A stretch of DNA of 64,000 nucleotides, taken from NCBI GenBank assembly GCA_017859395.1, contig JAFMNE010000007.1, forward strand, positions 1-64,000. Reading direction: 5' to 3'. Position numbers and translations under genes: made by a program. The notes below the pieces were generated by a model. It saw only the letters and a list, made by a program, of their open reading frames with translations, did no database searches and had not been told where the DNA came from. Origin of the DNA: Ilumatobacteraceae bacterium. Its GTDB lineage: Bacteria > Actinomycetota > Acidimicrobiia > Acidimicrobiales > Ilumatobacteraceae. How positions within the stretch are numbered: position 1 is the first letter of the stretch; each line of letters opens with the position of its first letter. Shown here piece by piece: positions 7,732 to 14,993 of this stretch.

Positions 7732-9020
7732 GCTGGTGGCGAATCGCCGCTCTGTGCGTGCCGACCGCGCTTGTCGCAGGGTGCGGGCCCTCGTCATCGG
7801 CACCTGATGAGGATTCGTCACCCACGACGACGGTTGCGATCGTCGACATGCCACCGTCGACGGTGGCACCGAGCACCGCACCGTCGACCACCGCGCTGTC
7901 ACCCAGCGCGGATACCCCACCGACGACCGATGTGCCGACGCGCGACCCGCGCCCTGTTGCCATCGCCGCGCCCACTGTCACCATCACTGAAATCATTCGT
8001 ACCGCAGCAGTCACCGATGCCCTCGCCGGCCCCGACGGCCATCTCTGGGTCGTCACCCAAGATGGCCAAATCCTCGACGTCGATGATGACGGGCGCGCGG
8101 TACTCGACATCGGTGATCTCACCAAAGCGGATGGGGAGCGCGGACTCTTGGGCGTTGAGATCGACGACATGAGATCAGTTCTGTGGGCCCACCACACCCT
8201 CGCCGACGGGGATCGCGCAGGCGACACGGTGGTGGCGGCCTATGACCTCGCCACCACCACAGATGGTTGGAGCGTCGACCCGGCCACGCGTACCGAACTG
8301 GTACACATCGCCCAGCCCTACGCCAACCACAACGGCGGTGACCTCGCACGCGCCCGTGACGGCACGTTATTGATCGCCACCGGTGACGGTGGGTCCGCCG
8401 GTGACCCGCTACGGGTGTCGCAGCGCCTCGACTCACCCCTCGGCAAGATCTTGCGGATTGATCCTGGATCTGATGGACGACAGGCTCTCGTTCCCGATGA
8501 CAACCCGTGGCCCACAGGAGCCGAACCAACCGTGTTCGCCACCGGCCTTCGGAACCCGTGGCGTATCGACATCGACCCTCTCACCGGTGATCTCTGGGTG
8601 GCTGATGTGGGCCAAAACCTGCGCGAGGAAATCAACCGTGTGCCCGCCCCTGAAAACGGCGTCGCCGGTTCAGGAGTGGATTTCGGCTGGAGTCGATACG
8701 AGGCCGATCTCGACTTCAACGCCGATACGGCCGCGCCGGAGGACTCAGAGACCGCGTGGCCGGTGCACCACTACGACCACGGCAGCGCCGGATGCTCGAT
8801 ATCGGGTGGGGTGGTCGACCGCGGACCCGCGCTGTGGGGGTGGTACGTCTTCGCCGATCTCTGTGCCGGCGAGGTGCGCGCGTTCAATCACGTCAGTGGT
8901 GAGGTGCTGGTACTCGGCCGAGTGGATGTGCCCACGTCGGTGGCCCGCGGACCGAACGACTCGCTCATCGTGACCGCCGGTGACGGAGCGGTGTACCGGG
9001 TGGATATCGCCGAAGGTTGA
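7728..9020 (+). CDS. PQQ-type glucose/sorbosone dehydrogenase-like lipoprotein
   Basis: A 430-residue exported lipoprotein of the GSDH/YliI six-bladed beta-propeller family, whose members oxidise sugars with pyrroloquinoline quinone. The signal peptide ends in a lipobox with Cys19 (VAGC), followed by a Ser/Thr/Pro linker to about residue 75. Propeller signatures include GERGLLGVEID, ANHNGGDLARARDGTLLIATGDGG, the GLRNPWRID segment and WVADVGQN. The ATG at 7728 overlaps the tesB stop by four bases. Several family members have no demonstrated PQQ dependence, so the electron acceptor and substrate stay open. The fold assignment is firm. Confidence 0.9.
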   Translation: MSWWRIAALCVPTALVAGCGPSSSAPDEDSSPTTTVAIVDMPPSTVAPSTAPSTTALSPSADTPPTTDVPTRDPRPVAIAAPTVTITEIIRTAAVTDALAGPDGHLWVVTQDGQILDVDDDGRAVLDIGDLTKADGERGLLGVEIDDMRSVLWAHHTLADGDRAGDTVVAAYDLATTTDGWSVDPATRTELVHIAQPYANHNGGDLARARDGTLLIATGDGGSAGDPLRVSQRLDSPLGKILRIDPGSDGRQALVPDDNPWPTGAEPTVFATGLRNPWRIDIDPLTGDLWVADVGQNLREEINRVPAPENGVAGSGVDFGWSRYEADLDFNADTAAPEDSETAWPVHHYDHGSAGCSISGGVVDRGPALWGWYVFADLCAGEVRAFNHVSGEVLVLGRVDVPTSVARGPNDSLIVTAGDGAVYRVDIAEG

Positions 9021-9059
9021 TGTGTGGGTGATCGGTGGTGCCGACGCAGCAGCACCGGG

Positions 9060-10064
9060 TCAGCGACGAGCACCCATGAACATCCCCTTCAGAGCGTCGT
9101 AATGCTCGATGACGTGACCCGCACCGAGTACCACAGCTTCGAGAGGAACGTTCGACATCCGCACCGGCACTTGGGTCTCTCGCTCGATACGAGCCGCAAG
9201 GCCTCGCAACAATCCGCCACCACCCACGAGGTACATGCCACGGCTCAGGAAATCCTGGCTGAGTTCCGGAGGTGCTTTTGCCAGGCATCGCATCACGGAC
9301 GCAATGATCGCCGACACGGGTTCTTCAACGGCGTATCGGATCTCGTCGGGGCTCAACACAACGGTCTTCGGCAGTCCGCTCATCAAGTCGCGACCCCGCA
9401 CCTCCGCAGGTGTCTCATCGTCACTCGGCATCGCCGAGCCGATGGCCATCTTGATCTCCTCCGCGGTGCGTTCCCCCACCGCGATGCCATGCTCACGACG
9501 AATGTGGTTCTGAATCGCCGCATCGATGTCGAACGACCCGGTACGCACCGCTTCGAGTGCCACGATGCCACCGAGGGAAATGACCGCTGTCTCGCTGGTA
9601 CCACCGCCGATGTCGATGACCATATTGCCCACTGGTTCGTCGATCGGGAGGTCGGCACCGATCGCTGCAGCCATCGGCTGCTCGATCAGGTTGGCATCGG
9701 CTGCTCCCGCCCGACGCGCTGCGTCGGTGACCGCGCGACGTTCCACCTCGGTGATCGCCGACGGCACACAGATCACCACCTTCGGCCGCGTGAAACGGCT
9801 GACACCAACACGCTGCAACAGCAGCCGGATCATGCGCTCGGTTATCTCGAAGTCGGTGATTGCCCCACCTCGCAGGGGTCGCACCGCCACGATGTAGCCA
9901 GGTGTGCGACCGATCATCTGCCACGCCTCAAGGCCTGTGGCCAGCACCTCGCCGGTCTGCTTGTTCAACGCGATGACCGACGGCTCGTTCAACACGATGC
10001 CGCGACCCTTCATGTAGACGAGCGTGTTCGCCGTGCCGAGATCTATTGCGAGGTCACGTGCCAT
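9060..10064 (-). CDS. mreB: Rod-shape-determining actin homologue MreB
   Basis: Actin-like ATPase of 334 residues that forms membrane-associated filaments guiding wall synthesis. Phosphate-1 motif DLGTANTLVY is near residue 8, phosphate-2 DIGGGTSETAV near 157 and the adenosine motif GGGGLLRG near 285; EQPMAAAIG is also typical. ATG at 10064 was chosen because MreB similarity starts there; the frame extends 62 codons upstream through another gene. It is the last gene of an operon with an epimerase-like gene, moaE and a small membrane protein, whose stop overlaps the mreB start. No mreC, mreD or rodA follows, which is unusual, since mreB normally leads that cluster. Confidence 0.95.
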   Translation of the reverse strand: MARDLAIDLGTANTLVYMKGRGIVLNEPSVIALNKQTGEVLATGLEAWQMIGRTPGYIVAVRPLRGGAITDFEITERMIRLLLQRVGVSRFTRPKVVICVPSAITEVERRAVTDAARRAGAADANLIEQPMAAAIGADLPIDEPVGNMVIDIGGGTSETAVISLGGIVALEAVRTGSFDIDAAIQNHIRREHGIAVGERTAEEIKMAIGSAMPSDDETPAEVRGRDLMSGLPKTVVLSPDEIRYAVEEPVSAIIASVMRCLAKAPPELSQDFLSRGMYLVGGGGLLRGLAARIERETQVPVRMSNVPLEAVVLGAGHVIEHYDALKGMFMGARR

Positions 10065-10287
10065 CGGCGTCGTCCTCATCGGCTGCATCGCCGACGGTGC
10101 CGGGGTCAGCCTCATGCCCATCGTCGTCAAGTCGACGCACCTCATCGGTGACCCGGCGCCGAGCGTCTGGCCCCAGGGCATCGATCTGACGTCGGAAATC
10201 ATCGACTGCGTCATCGCGACGCGCACGCCGTCCCACGATGACCACGGCACCAGCCACCACGGCCAGGCCGACGATCAGCATTTCCAC
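10054..10287 (-). CDS. Small single-pass membrane protein upstream of mreB
   Basis: A 77-residue protein not recognised from any family. Residues about 3-19 are a hydrophobic helix (LIVGLAVVAGAVVIVG), followed by an Arg-rich patch and a charged tail with a short possible coiled coil (DDFRRQIDALGPDARRRV) and a very acidic end. The topology would be N-out, C-in by the positive-inside rule. GTG at 10287 has GGGGA about 9 bases upstream; ATG at 10281 is an alternative. It begins 2 bases after the moaE stop and overlaps mreB by 11 bases, so it is co-translated with mreB. An accessory role with MreB at the membrane is a guess from this coupling. Confidence 0.65.
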   Translation of the reverse strand: MEMLIVGLAVVAGAVVIVGRRARRDDAVDDFRRQIDALGPDARRRVTDEVRRLDDDGHEADPGTVGDAADEDDADGT

Positions 10288-10288
10288 G

Positions 10289-10771
10289 TCAGCGATTCCC
10301 CGTGGGAACGTCAGCCGGACGGGTGGGTGGCATCGCCCCCGTACCCCAATCGCTGCCGCCATCCCATTCCTCGAGCTTCCAGATCGGCGCCGATGCCTTC
10401 AGCGCATCGATGCCGAACCGGGCCGCCTCGAAGGCCTCCGGGCGATGTGGTGCCGACACGACCACGACCACTGACGACTCACCAAGCTCGAGTCGACCGA
10501 CTCGATGCCACATGGCCACCCGACCAAGGTCCGGCCACTCCGCACGCATGCGCTCCACGATCTCGGTGAACACGGGAACCACCTGCGACTCGTACGCCTC
10601 GTAGGTGAGCGAGGTCACCCCGTCGCGACCGTCGGCGTGGTCACGCACCGTTCCCGAAAACACGACCACCGCCCCGCAATCACCGCGCACCGCCCAGTCG
10701 TACATCGCGCCAACCGGAAGTTCGGCATCGGTCACACCAAGCCAGACATCTGCGGATTCAGGGGCGCGCAC
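10289..10771 (-). CDS. moaE: Molybdopterin synthase catalytic subunit MoaE
   Basis: Large subunit of molybdopterin synthase, which with thiocarboxylated MoaD converts cyclic pyranopterin monophosphate to molybdopterin. At 160 residues it matches the family. Visible signatures are the FSGTVRDH motif near residue 40, LTYEAYE, the WHRVGRLELGE strand with its conserved His-Arg, SAPHRPEAFEA and the KASAPIWKLE motif holding an active-site lysine. The GTG start at 10771 lies 43 bases after the upstream stop and has a -10-like TACGAT 6 bases before it. No moaD or other molybdenum-cofactor gene lies nearby. The neighbourhood with an epimerase-like gene and mreB is unusual. Confidence 0.92.
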   Translation of the reverse strand: MRAPESADVWLGVTDAELPVGAMYDWAVRGDCGAVVVFSGTVRDHADGRDGVTSLTYEAYESQVVPVFTEIVERMRAEWPDLGRVAMWHRVGRLELGESSVVVVVSAPHRPEAFEAARFGIDALKASAPIWKLEEWDGGSDWGTGAMPPTRPADVPTGNR

Positions 10772-10777
10772 ATGCGC

Positions 10778-10783
10778 ATCGTA
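10778..10783 (-). promoter_or_regulatory. -10-like element TACGAT before moaE
   Basis: On the minus strand TACGAT ends 6 bases before the GTG at 10771. It suggests an internal leaderless promoter for moaE, the small membrane gene and mreB. Confidence 0.45.
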
Positions 10784-10814
10784 GTCGTCGCCGCCGCCAT
10801 CGGACGGTACGACC

Positions 10815-11834
10815 TCACCGAACCGCTCGACTACGTCGCACCGCCCACACCAATGCTGCGACCATCGCGCAGAGGGCACCTGCTGCGGCACCCAGTGCCA
10901 GCTCCTGACGTCGTTTTGGGGTCACCGTCGACCACCATGCGCCGTCCGAGCCCTCCACATAAGCCTGTTCATTGGTGACCTTCGGTGTCCAGCCAAGATG
11001 GCGGAGTCGCTCTGAGGTCACCACCCAGGGTGAGCGCACATAACTCAACAGACCCGGAGGAATCGGCCCGCGCTGGAAACGCCAGCCAAGAGCCGACACA
11101 ACCTCAGCCCAACGATCCGGCAGCGGTGGACGCCAACGTGGCGGCGCCAATGCACGGAGTCGATCGCCGGGGATCCACCCATCGGGCGCAACGTTGGCGA
11201 CCCCATCGAGGCCGGATTCGACCGCGACCACAACAGCGGCAGCCAGATCGTCAACATGCAAGAACTGCACCGGCGGGTCATCGGCCTGTGCCCGACGGCC
11301 CACGCCGTGCACCAACGCGCGACCGAGTGCGGACGCGCCGCTGCCGCCAGCAACGATTGCCGGTCGCAGGACACCCACCACTCGCTCGGGCGTGGCGTGG
11401 CGCCAGCGATCCAGCGTGGCCTCGGCCGCCGCGAGTTGGCGCGCAAAGACGAACTCGGTGTCGGGGCGCATCACCGCGTCCTCGGTGAGCGGCACCGCGT
11501 TGGTGCGGTGTGCCCCGTACACCATGGCCGACGACATCATCACCACGCGTTGCGCACCGACAGCATCACAACGCTCCACGAGCCGCTCGCATCGTTCGGT
11601 AACGCTGAGGCCACGACGCCCAAGGTCATCATGGTCGCCAATAGTGAGATCGACCACCACCGGAGTCACATCCTCCGGTATCGACGACGCCGCGTCATCG
11701 TCGATGATCGCAATGCCCCGTTCGGTCATGCACTGCGTGACTTGGCGGCCGACAGCGGTCGCGCCGCCACGCAACAGCACAGTGGTGGGTGCGGCACCAC
11801 CGGCCGAAGGCTGTGCACCCGCTGACGACACCAC
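10815..11834 (-). CDS. NAD-dependent epimerase/dehydratase-like protein with C-terminal membrane anchor
   Basis: A 339-residue extended-SDR relative. A Rossmann-like glycine motif RGGATAVGR is near residue 22, VVVDLTIGD occupies the acidic strand position, and MMSSAMVYGA near residue 100 corresponds to the catalytic serine strand. The expected YxxxK pair is not evident: the matching segment reads FVFARQL, with Phe for Tyr and no Lys. A hydrophobic helix (residues about 314-332) ends the protein, so it is probably tail-anchored. It leads the moaE-mreB operon from its own predicted promoter and is divergent from the DUF2342 gene. It may bind a dinucleotide without acting as an epimerase. Confidence 0.8.
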   Translation of the reverse strand: MVSSAGAQPSAGGAAPTTVLLRGGATAVGRQVTQCMTERGIAIIDDDAASSIPEDVTPVVVDLTIGDHDDLGRRGLSVTERCERLVERCDAVGAQRVVMMSSAMVYGAHRTNAVPLTEDAVMRPDTEFVFARQLAAAEATLDRWRHATPERVVGVLRPAIVAGGSGASALGRALVHGVGRRAQADDPPVQFLHVDDLAAAVVVAVESGLDGVANVAPDGWIPGDRLRALAPPRWRPPLPDRWAEVVSALGWRFQRGPIPPGLLSYVRSPWVVTSERLRHLGWTPKVTNEQAYVEGSDGAWWSTVTPKRRQELALGAAAGALCAMVAALVWAVRRSRAVR

Positions 11835-11840
11835 GTCGAC

Positions 11841-11846
11841 ACGCTA
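11841..11846 (-). promoter_or_regulatory. -10 element TAGCGT of the epimerase-like/moaE/mreB operon
   Basis: On the minus strand TAGCGT ends 6 bases before the GTG at 11834 (leaderless layout). Confidence 0.6.
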
Positions 11847-11883
11847 GTGGGCGCACGCGGTGCCGTGGCCGTTGCGTGGGCTC

Positions 11884-11889
11884 TAGCAT
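11884..11889 (+). promoter_or_regulatory. -10 element TAGCAT of the DUF2342 gene
   Basis: TAGCAT ends 7 bases before the ATG at 11897. It lies only about 40 bases from the divergent TAGCGT element, so the two -35 regions must overlap. Confidence 0.6.
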
Positions 11890-11896
11890 CGGCATC

Positions 11897-13060
11897 ATGT
11901 CCGATACCCCCGCCGGTCCACCCGACGACTGGTTTTCCGGCATGCCCTTATTTGGTGACATGGCGCGTGCGATGCGTGGCCAGGGTCCGATCAACTGGGA
12001 TGCGGCCCGGCAGTTCGCCCAGCTCGGGGCCACCGGGGGCGAATCGGAACCAAATGTCGACCCTGCTGCGCGCGCGGCGATCCTCGACCTCGCACGAATT
12101 GCTGCTCTGCATGTTGGTGATGTCACGGGCACGGATGTGAGCGATATCGAACCTTCCTGCGTCACACGATCCGCCTGGGCGACCGCCACGTTGGAGGCGT
12201 ACCGGCCGCTGTTCACCGACCTGGCCACGTCGCTCGCGGCCGACGCCTCCGACACCGGCGATGACCCGATGGCTCAGATGATGGCTGGCATCACTCAGAT
12301 GATGGCACCCGCCATGTTGGGTATGGCCGTCGGTTCGATGGTCGGCCACCTCGCGCAAGGCGCTTTTGGTGTGCACGACCTTCCGATTCCACGCGCCCGT
12401 GCAGTTCTCGAACTGGTGCCGGCCAACGTCGATGGATTTGCAACCGACTGGTCGCTTGCCACTGACCAGATGCGCCTGTGGGTTCTGGCCCATGAGTACG
12501 CCGGTCATGTGGTTCTCACCGCACCTGGGCTCGGGCCGGTATTGGCCGACATGGTGCGCACCCATGTCGGCGCCTTCCGCCCCGATCCCGAGGCGGTCGG
12601 ACAACGCCTAGCCAGCCTCGATATGTCAGGCGATGACCCCTTCACCGCGATTCAGCAGGCCCTCGGCGACCCGGAGGTGCTCCTTGGTGCGGTCAGGTCC
12701 CCCGCACAACTCGAGATGGAGCCACGTCTCGACACCGCGGTCGCGGCCGTAGTCGGCCTCACCGATTGGCTCGTCGATGCGGTCGCGGTGCGCCTTGTCG
12801 GTGGCGAAGCACTCACCATCGCCGAGGCGGTACGCAGGCGGCGCATCGAAGCGACACCTGCGGATGTGTTCGTTCACCGATTGCTCGGCATCAGGCTCGA
12901 TGACGAACAGGTGCGGCGCGGCAAGCAGTTCGTGCAGGGATTAGTCGATCGTCGTGGCGACGATGCCGTGTCAGCTCTGCTCTCGCTCGGCAACGCCTGC
13001 CCCACCCCTAGCGAACTCGACGCCCCGGGCCTGTGGCTCGCTCGAATTGGGCTCGACTGA
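11897..13060 (+). CDS. DUF2342 family (zinc-metalloprotease-like, F420-associated family) protein with altered metal site
   Basis: A 387-residue member of the actinobacterial DUF2342 family, often labelled zinc-dependent metalloprotease or F420-biosynthesis-associated. Family marks include the N-terminal INWDAARQFA segment, a Met/Ala-rich hydrophobic stretch near residues 125-160, LPIPRARAVLELVPANVDGFATDW and a C-terminal helical region ending RRGKQFV. The metal site is abnormal: where the family has HExxH this protein has His199-Glu200-Tyr-Ala-Gly203-His204, and the downstream glutamate helix has Val286. ATG at 11897 was chosen because of the promoter 7 bases upstream and the family start. 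The 3' end overlaps the convergent MFS gene by 90 bases. Catalysis is doubtful. Confidence 0.82.
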   Translation: MSDTPAGPPDDWFSGMPLFGDMARAMRGQGPINWDAARQFAQLGATGGESEPNVDPAARAAILDLARIAALHVGDVTGTDVSDIEPSCVTRSAWATATLEAYRPLFTDLATSLAADASDTGDDPMAQMMAGITQMMAPAMLGMAVGSMVGHLAQGAFGVHDLPIPRARAVLELVPANVDGFATDWSLATDQMRLWVLAHEYAGHVVLTAPGLGPVLADMVRTHVGAFRPDPEAVGQRLASLDMSGDDPFTAIQQALGDPEVLLGAVRSPAQLEMEPRLDTAVAAVVGLTDWLVDAVAVRLVGGEALTIAEAVRRRRIEATPADVFVHRLLGIRLDDEQVRRGKQFVQGLVDRRGDDAVSALLSLGNACPTPSELDAPGLWLARIGLD

Positions 13061-14233
13061 GTTGGGTCGACCGAGCGGACTCGCGCCACGGATGTAACCG
13101 ATGGCTGCGGTAATCAGAATCGCAGCGAGGTAGGCAAAACCAATGGACCCAGGCATCGGCACGAGAACGGCGACGGTTGCTCCAACCACCCAACCGAACT
13201 GGAAACGGGTCTCGAATCTGGCGAATGCATGACCGCGGTTCACCGCTGAGCCGTCGCGTTGCACAATGCTCTCGAACGCCAGTCGACCAACTGCTGCACA
13301 CAGGTTCACCGCTGCGGCGACCACCACACCGGCGAGATAACCGTCGATAAGCACCGCACCTGCGGCAACCGCTGCGGCCAGCGTCACAGCCACGGCCAGC
13401 ATGCGTTCTTCGTCGAGTCCCGCGCGACCACGGACCGCCGGTGCAACGGCATTACCAATGAATGACGCCAGCGACCCCATGCCCACGGCGGCCGCGAACC
13501 AGACGGGTGGTGCTCCCTCGGCACGGAACCACAGAGCGATCTGAAACAGCACAAAACCCTGTGTCGCCCGCAGCACACACATGGCCGCCCATGCCACGCC
13601 GATGTCTTCGCTACCGCCGGTGGCATCCGCAGCGTCTGGCCCGCTGCCTCCACCCGCGGTGTCACGCGGCAGGCCCCTTGCGAACACCGCCGCAGCAGCG
13701 AAGAACACGGTGCCATATGCGAGGCTGCCGACTGGCCCGAAGAGGAACTGCAGTGCGCCCGCTGGCCCGACGGCTGCCGCTCCGGTCACACCAGCGATGC
13801 GACCAAGTTTCGAGTTTGCCTCCACCAGTTCGGCATCGCTGCCCACCACCGTGGGTACGAGGGCCTGCTTGGAGACCTCGTATGTCTTGTGTAGCACGAG
13901 GGCGCAGAACACCAGTGGGAACAGCGCGACATCGTCGGTGAACCAGATCATCACCACCTGCACCACGAAACGTCCTGCACCAGTGGCCTGCACCATCAGG
14001 CGGCGACCCCCGCGAACCCGATCGATGAGTCGACCAATGAGTGGTGCCACGACTAAGAACGGCGCGAACGAAATCAACAAGAAGCCGAGTAGTCGGGTGC
14101 GGGCTCCGTCGAGATCGACATCGAAGAAGAACGAGTCGGCGAGGGCCACCACCATCGATGCCTGACCGGCAACCATCGCCGCATGGGTCACTGCCAACGC
14201 CCCGAACCGGGTGGAGGACGGCGCGACGATCAC
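12971..14233 (-). CDS. Major facilitator superfamily transporter
   Basis: A 420-residue integral membrane protein with about 12 hydrophobic segments. The GRLIDRVRGGRR loop between helices 2 and 3 is the MFS signature A position, and a long polar central loop (residues about 195-220, rich in Asp/Gly/Ser) separates the halves. The C-terminal 35 residues are hydrophilic. The GTG at 14233 is supported by a TACCAT element 7 bases upstream. The last 90 bases are shared with the convergent DUF2342 gene. It lies 46 bases downstream of regX3 on the same strand, so read-through from the phosphate operon is possible. The substrate is unknown. Confidence 0.85.
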   Translation of the reverse strand: MIVAPSSTRFGALAVTHAAMVAGQASMVVALADSFFFDVDLDGARTRLLGFLLISFAPFLVVAPLIGRLIDRVRGGRRLMVQATGAGRFVVQVVMIWFTDDVALFPLVFCALVLHKTYEVSKQALVPTVVGSDAELVEANSKLGRIAGVTGAAAVGPAGALQFLFGPVGSLAYGTVFFAAAAVFARGLPRDTAGGGSGPDAADATGGSEDIGVAWAAMCVLRATQGFVLFQIALWFRAEGAPPVWFAAAVGMGSLASFIGNAVAPAVRGRAGLDEERMLAVAVTLAAAVAAGAVLIDGYLAGVVVAAAVNLCAAVGRLAFESIVQRDGSAVNRGHAFARFETRFQFGWVVGATVAVLVPMPGSIGFAYLAAILITAAIGYIRGASPLGRPNSVEPNSSEPQARGVEFARGGAGVAEREQS

Positions 14234-14240
14234 GAATGTG

Positions 14241-14246
14241 ATGGTA
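14241..14246 (-). promoter_or_regulatory. -10 element TACCAT of the MFS gene
   Basis: On the minus strand TACCAT ends 7 bases before the GTG at 14233. Confidence 0.6.
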
Positions 14247-14279
14247 GGCGGTGCTCGTCGCTGCTCGCGACGGCGGTTC

Positions 14280-14993
14280 TCACCCGAAACTCGGGCGGTC
14301 GTACTTGTAACCCAGACCGCGAATCGTCACGATGCGGGTGGGTACGGCCGGATCGTCTTCAACCTTGGCGCGCAGCCGTTTGATATGCACATCGAGGGTC
14401 TTGGTGTCGCCGACGTAGTCGGCTCCCCACACCCGGTCGATGAGCATTTCGCGGGTCATGACCCGGCCAACATTGCTGAGCAGCAGACGGAGAACTTCGA
14501 ACTCTTTGAGCGGCATCGTCACCACATCGCCACGAATCGTCACCACATGCTGGGCGATGTCGAGGCTGACATCGCCCACGACGAGCGCCTCGGCTTCATC
14601 GAGGGCGATCTCACCGGTGGCATCGCTGCTGGCGCGACGCAGTGCGACACGCATACGGGCTACCAGTTCGCGCAAGCGGTATGGCTTCGTGACGTAGTCG
14701 TCGGCACCCACCTCGAGCCCGACAACGGTGTCGATCTCGCTGCTCTTGGCCGTCACCATGATGATCGGCAACTGAGAGCGCTGACGAAGTTGCCGACATA
14801 CGTCAATGCCGCTCATCTTCGGCAACATCACGTCGAGCAGAACCAGGTCGGGCGGGTTCGCATCGAAGAGTTCCAAAGCCTGCTGACCATCGCGGGCGAC
14901 GGTCACATCGAACCCCTCGCGGGTCAGTCCAATCTGGAGCGCCTCGACGAAGGACTCCTCGTCCTCGACGACGAGTACATGATGACGGGTCAT
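14280..14993 (-). CDS. regX3: Phosphate-type response regulator, RegX3/PhoB-like
   Basis: OmpR/PhoB-family response regulator of 237 residues. The receiver domain (1-120) has the acidic pocket at Glu10-Asp11, phospho-acceptor Asp54 in LVLLDVMLP, Thr81 and Lys103 in the TKPY motif. The C-terminal winged helix (about 135-235) ends with KTLDVHIKRLRAKVE and RTVRGLGY-type residues that contact DNA. It overlaps the kinase gene by four bases (ATGA). Position at the end of the pst-phoU operon identifies it as the phosphate-starvation regulator, likely binding the repeats upstream of pstS. The symbol follows mycobacterial usage. Confidence 0.92.
   Translation of the reverse strand: MTRHHVLVVEDEESFVEALQIGLTREGFDVTVARDGQQALELFDANPPDLVLLDVMLPKMSGIDVCRQLRQRSQLPIIMVTAKSSEIDTVVGLEVGADDYVTKPYRLRELVARMRVALRRASSDATGEIALDEAEALVVGDVSLDIAQHVVTIRGDVVTMPLKEFEVLRLLLSNVGRVMTREMLIDRVWGADYVGDTKTLDVHIKRLRAKVEDDPAVPTRIVTIRGLGYKYDRPSFG

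Noticed and set aside
9024-10151. 375-codon open frame on the plus strand
   Set aside because: It lies antisense to mreB, which has all actin-family motifs. The translation is His/Arg-rich with no family resemblance, a typical shadow in GC-rich DNA.
10065-10250. N-terminal extension of MreB by 62 residues
   Set aside because: The extra part overlaps the small membrane gene and has no MreB similarity, which begins at MARDLAIDLG.
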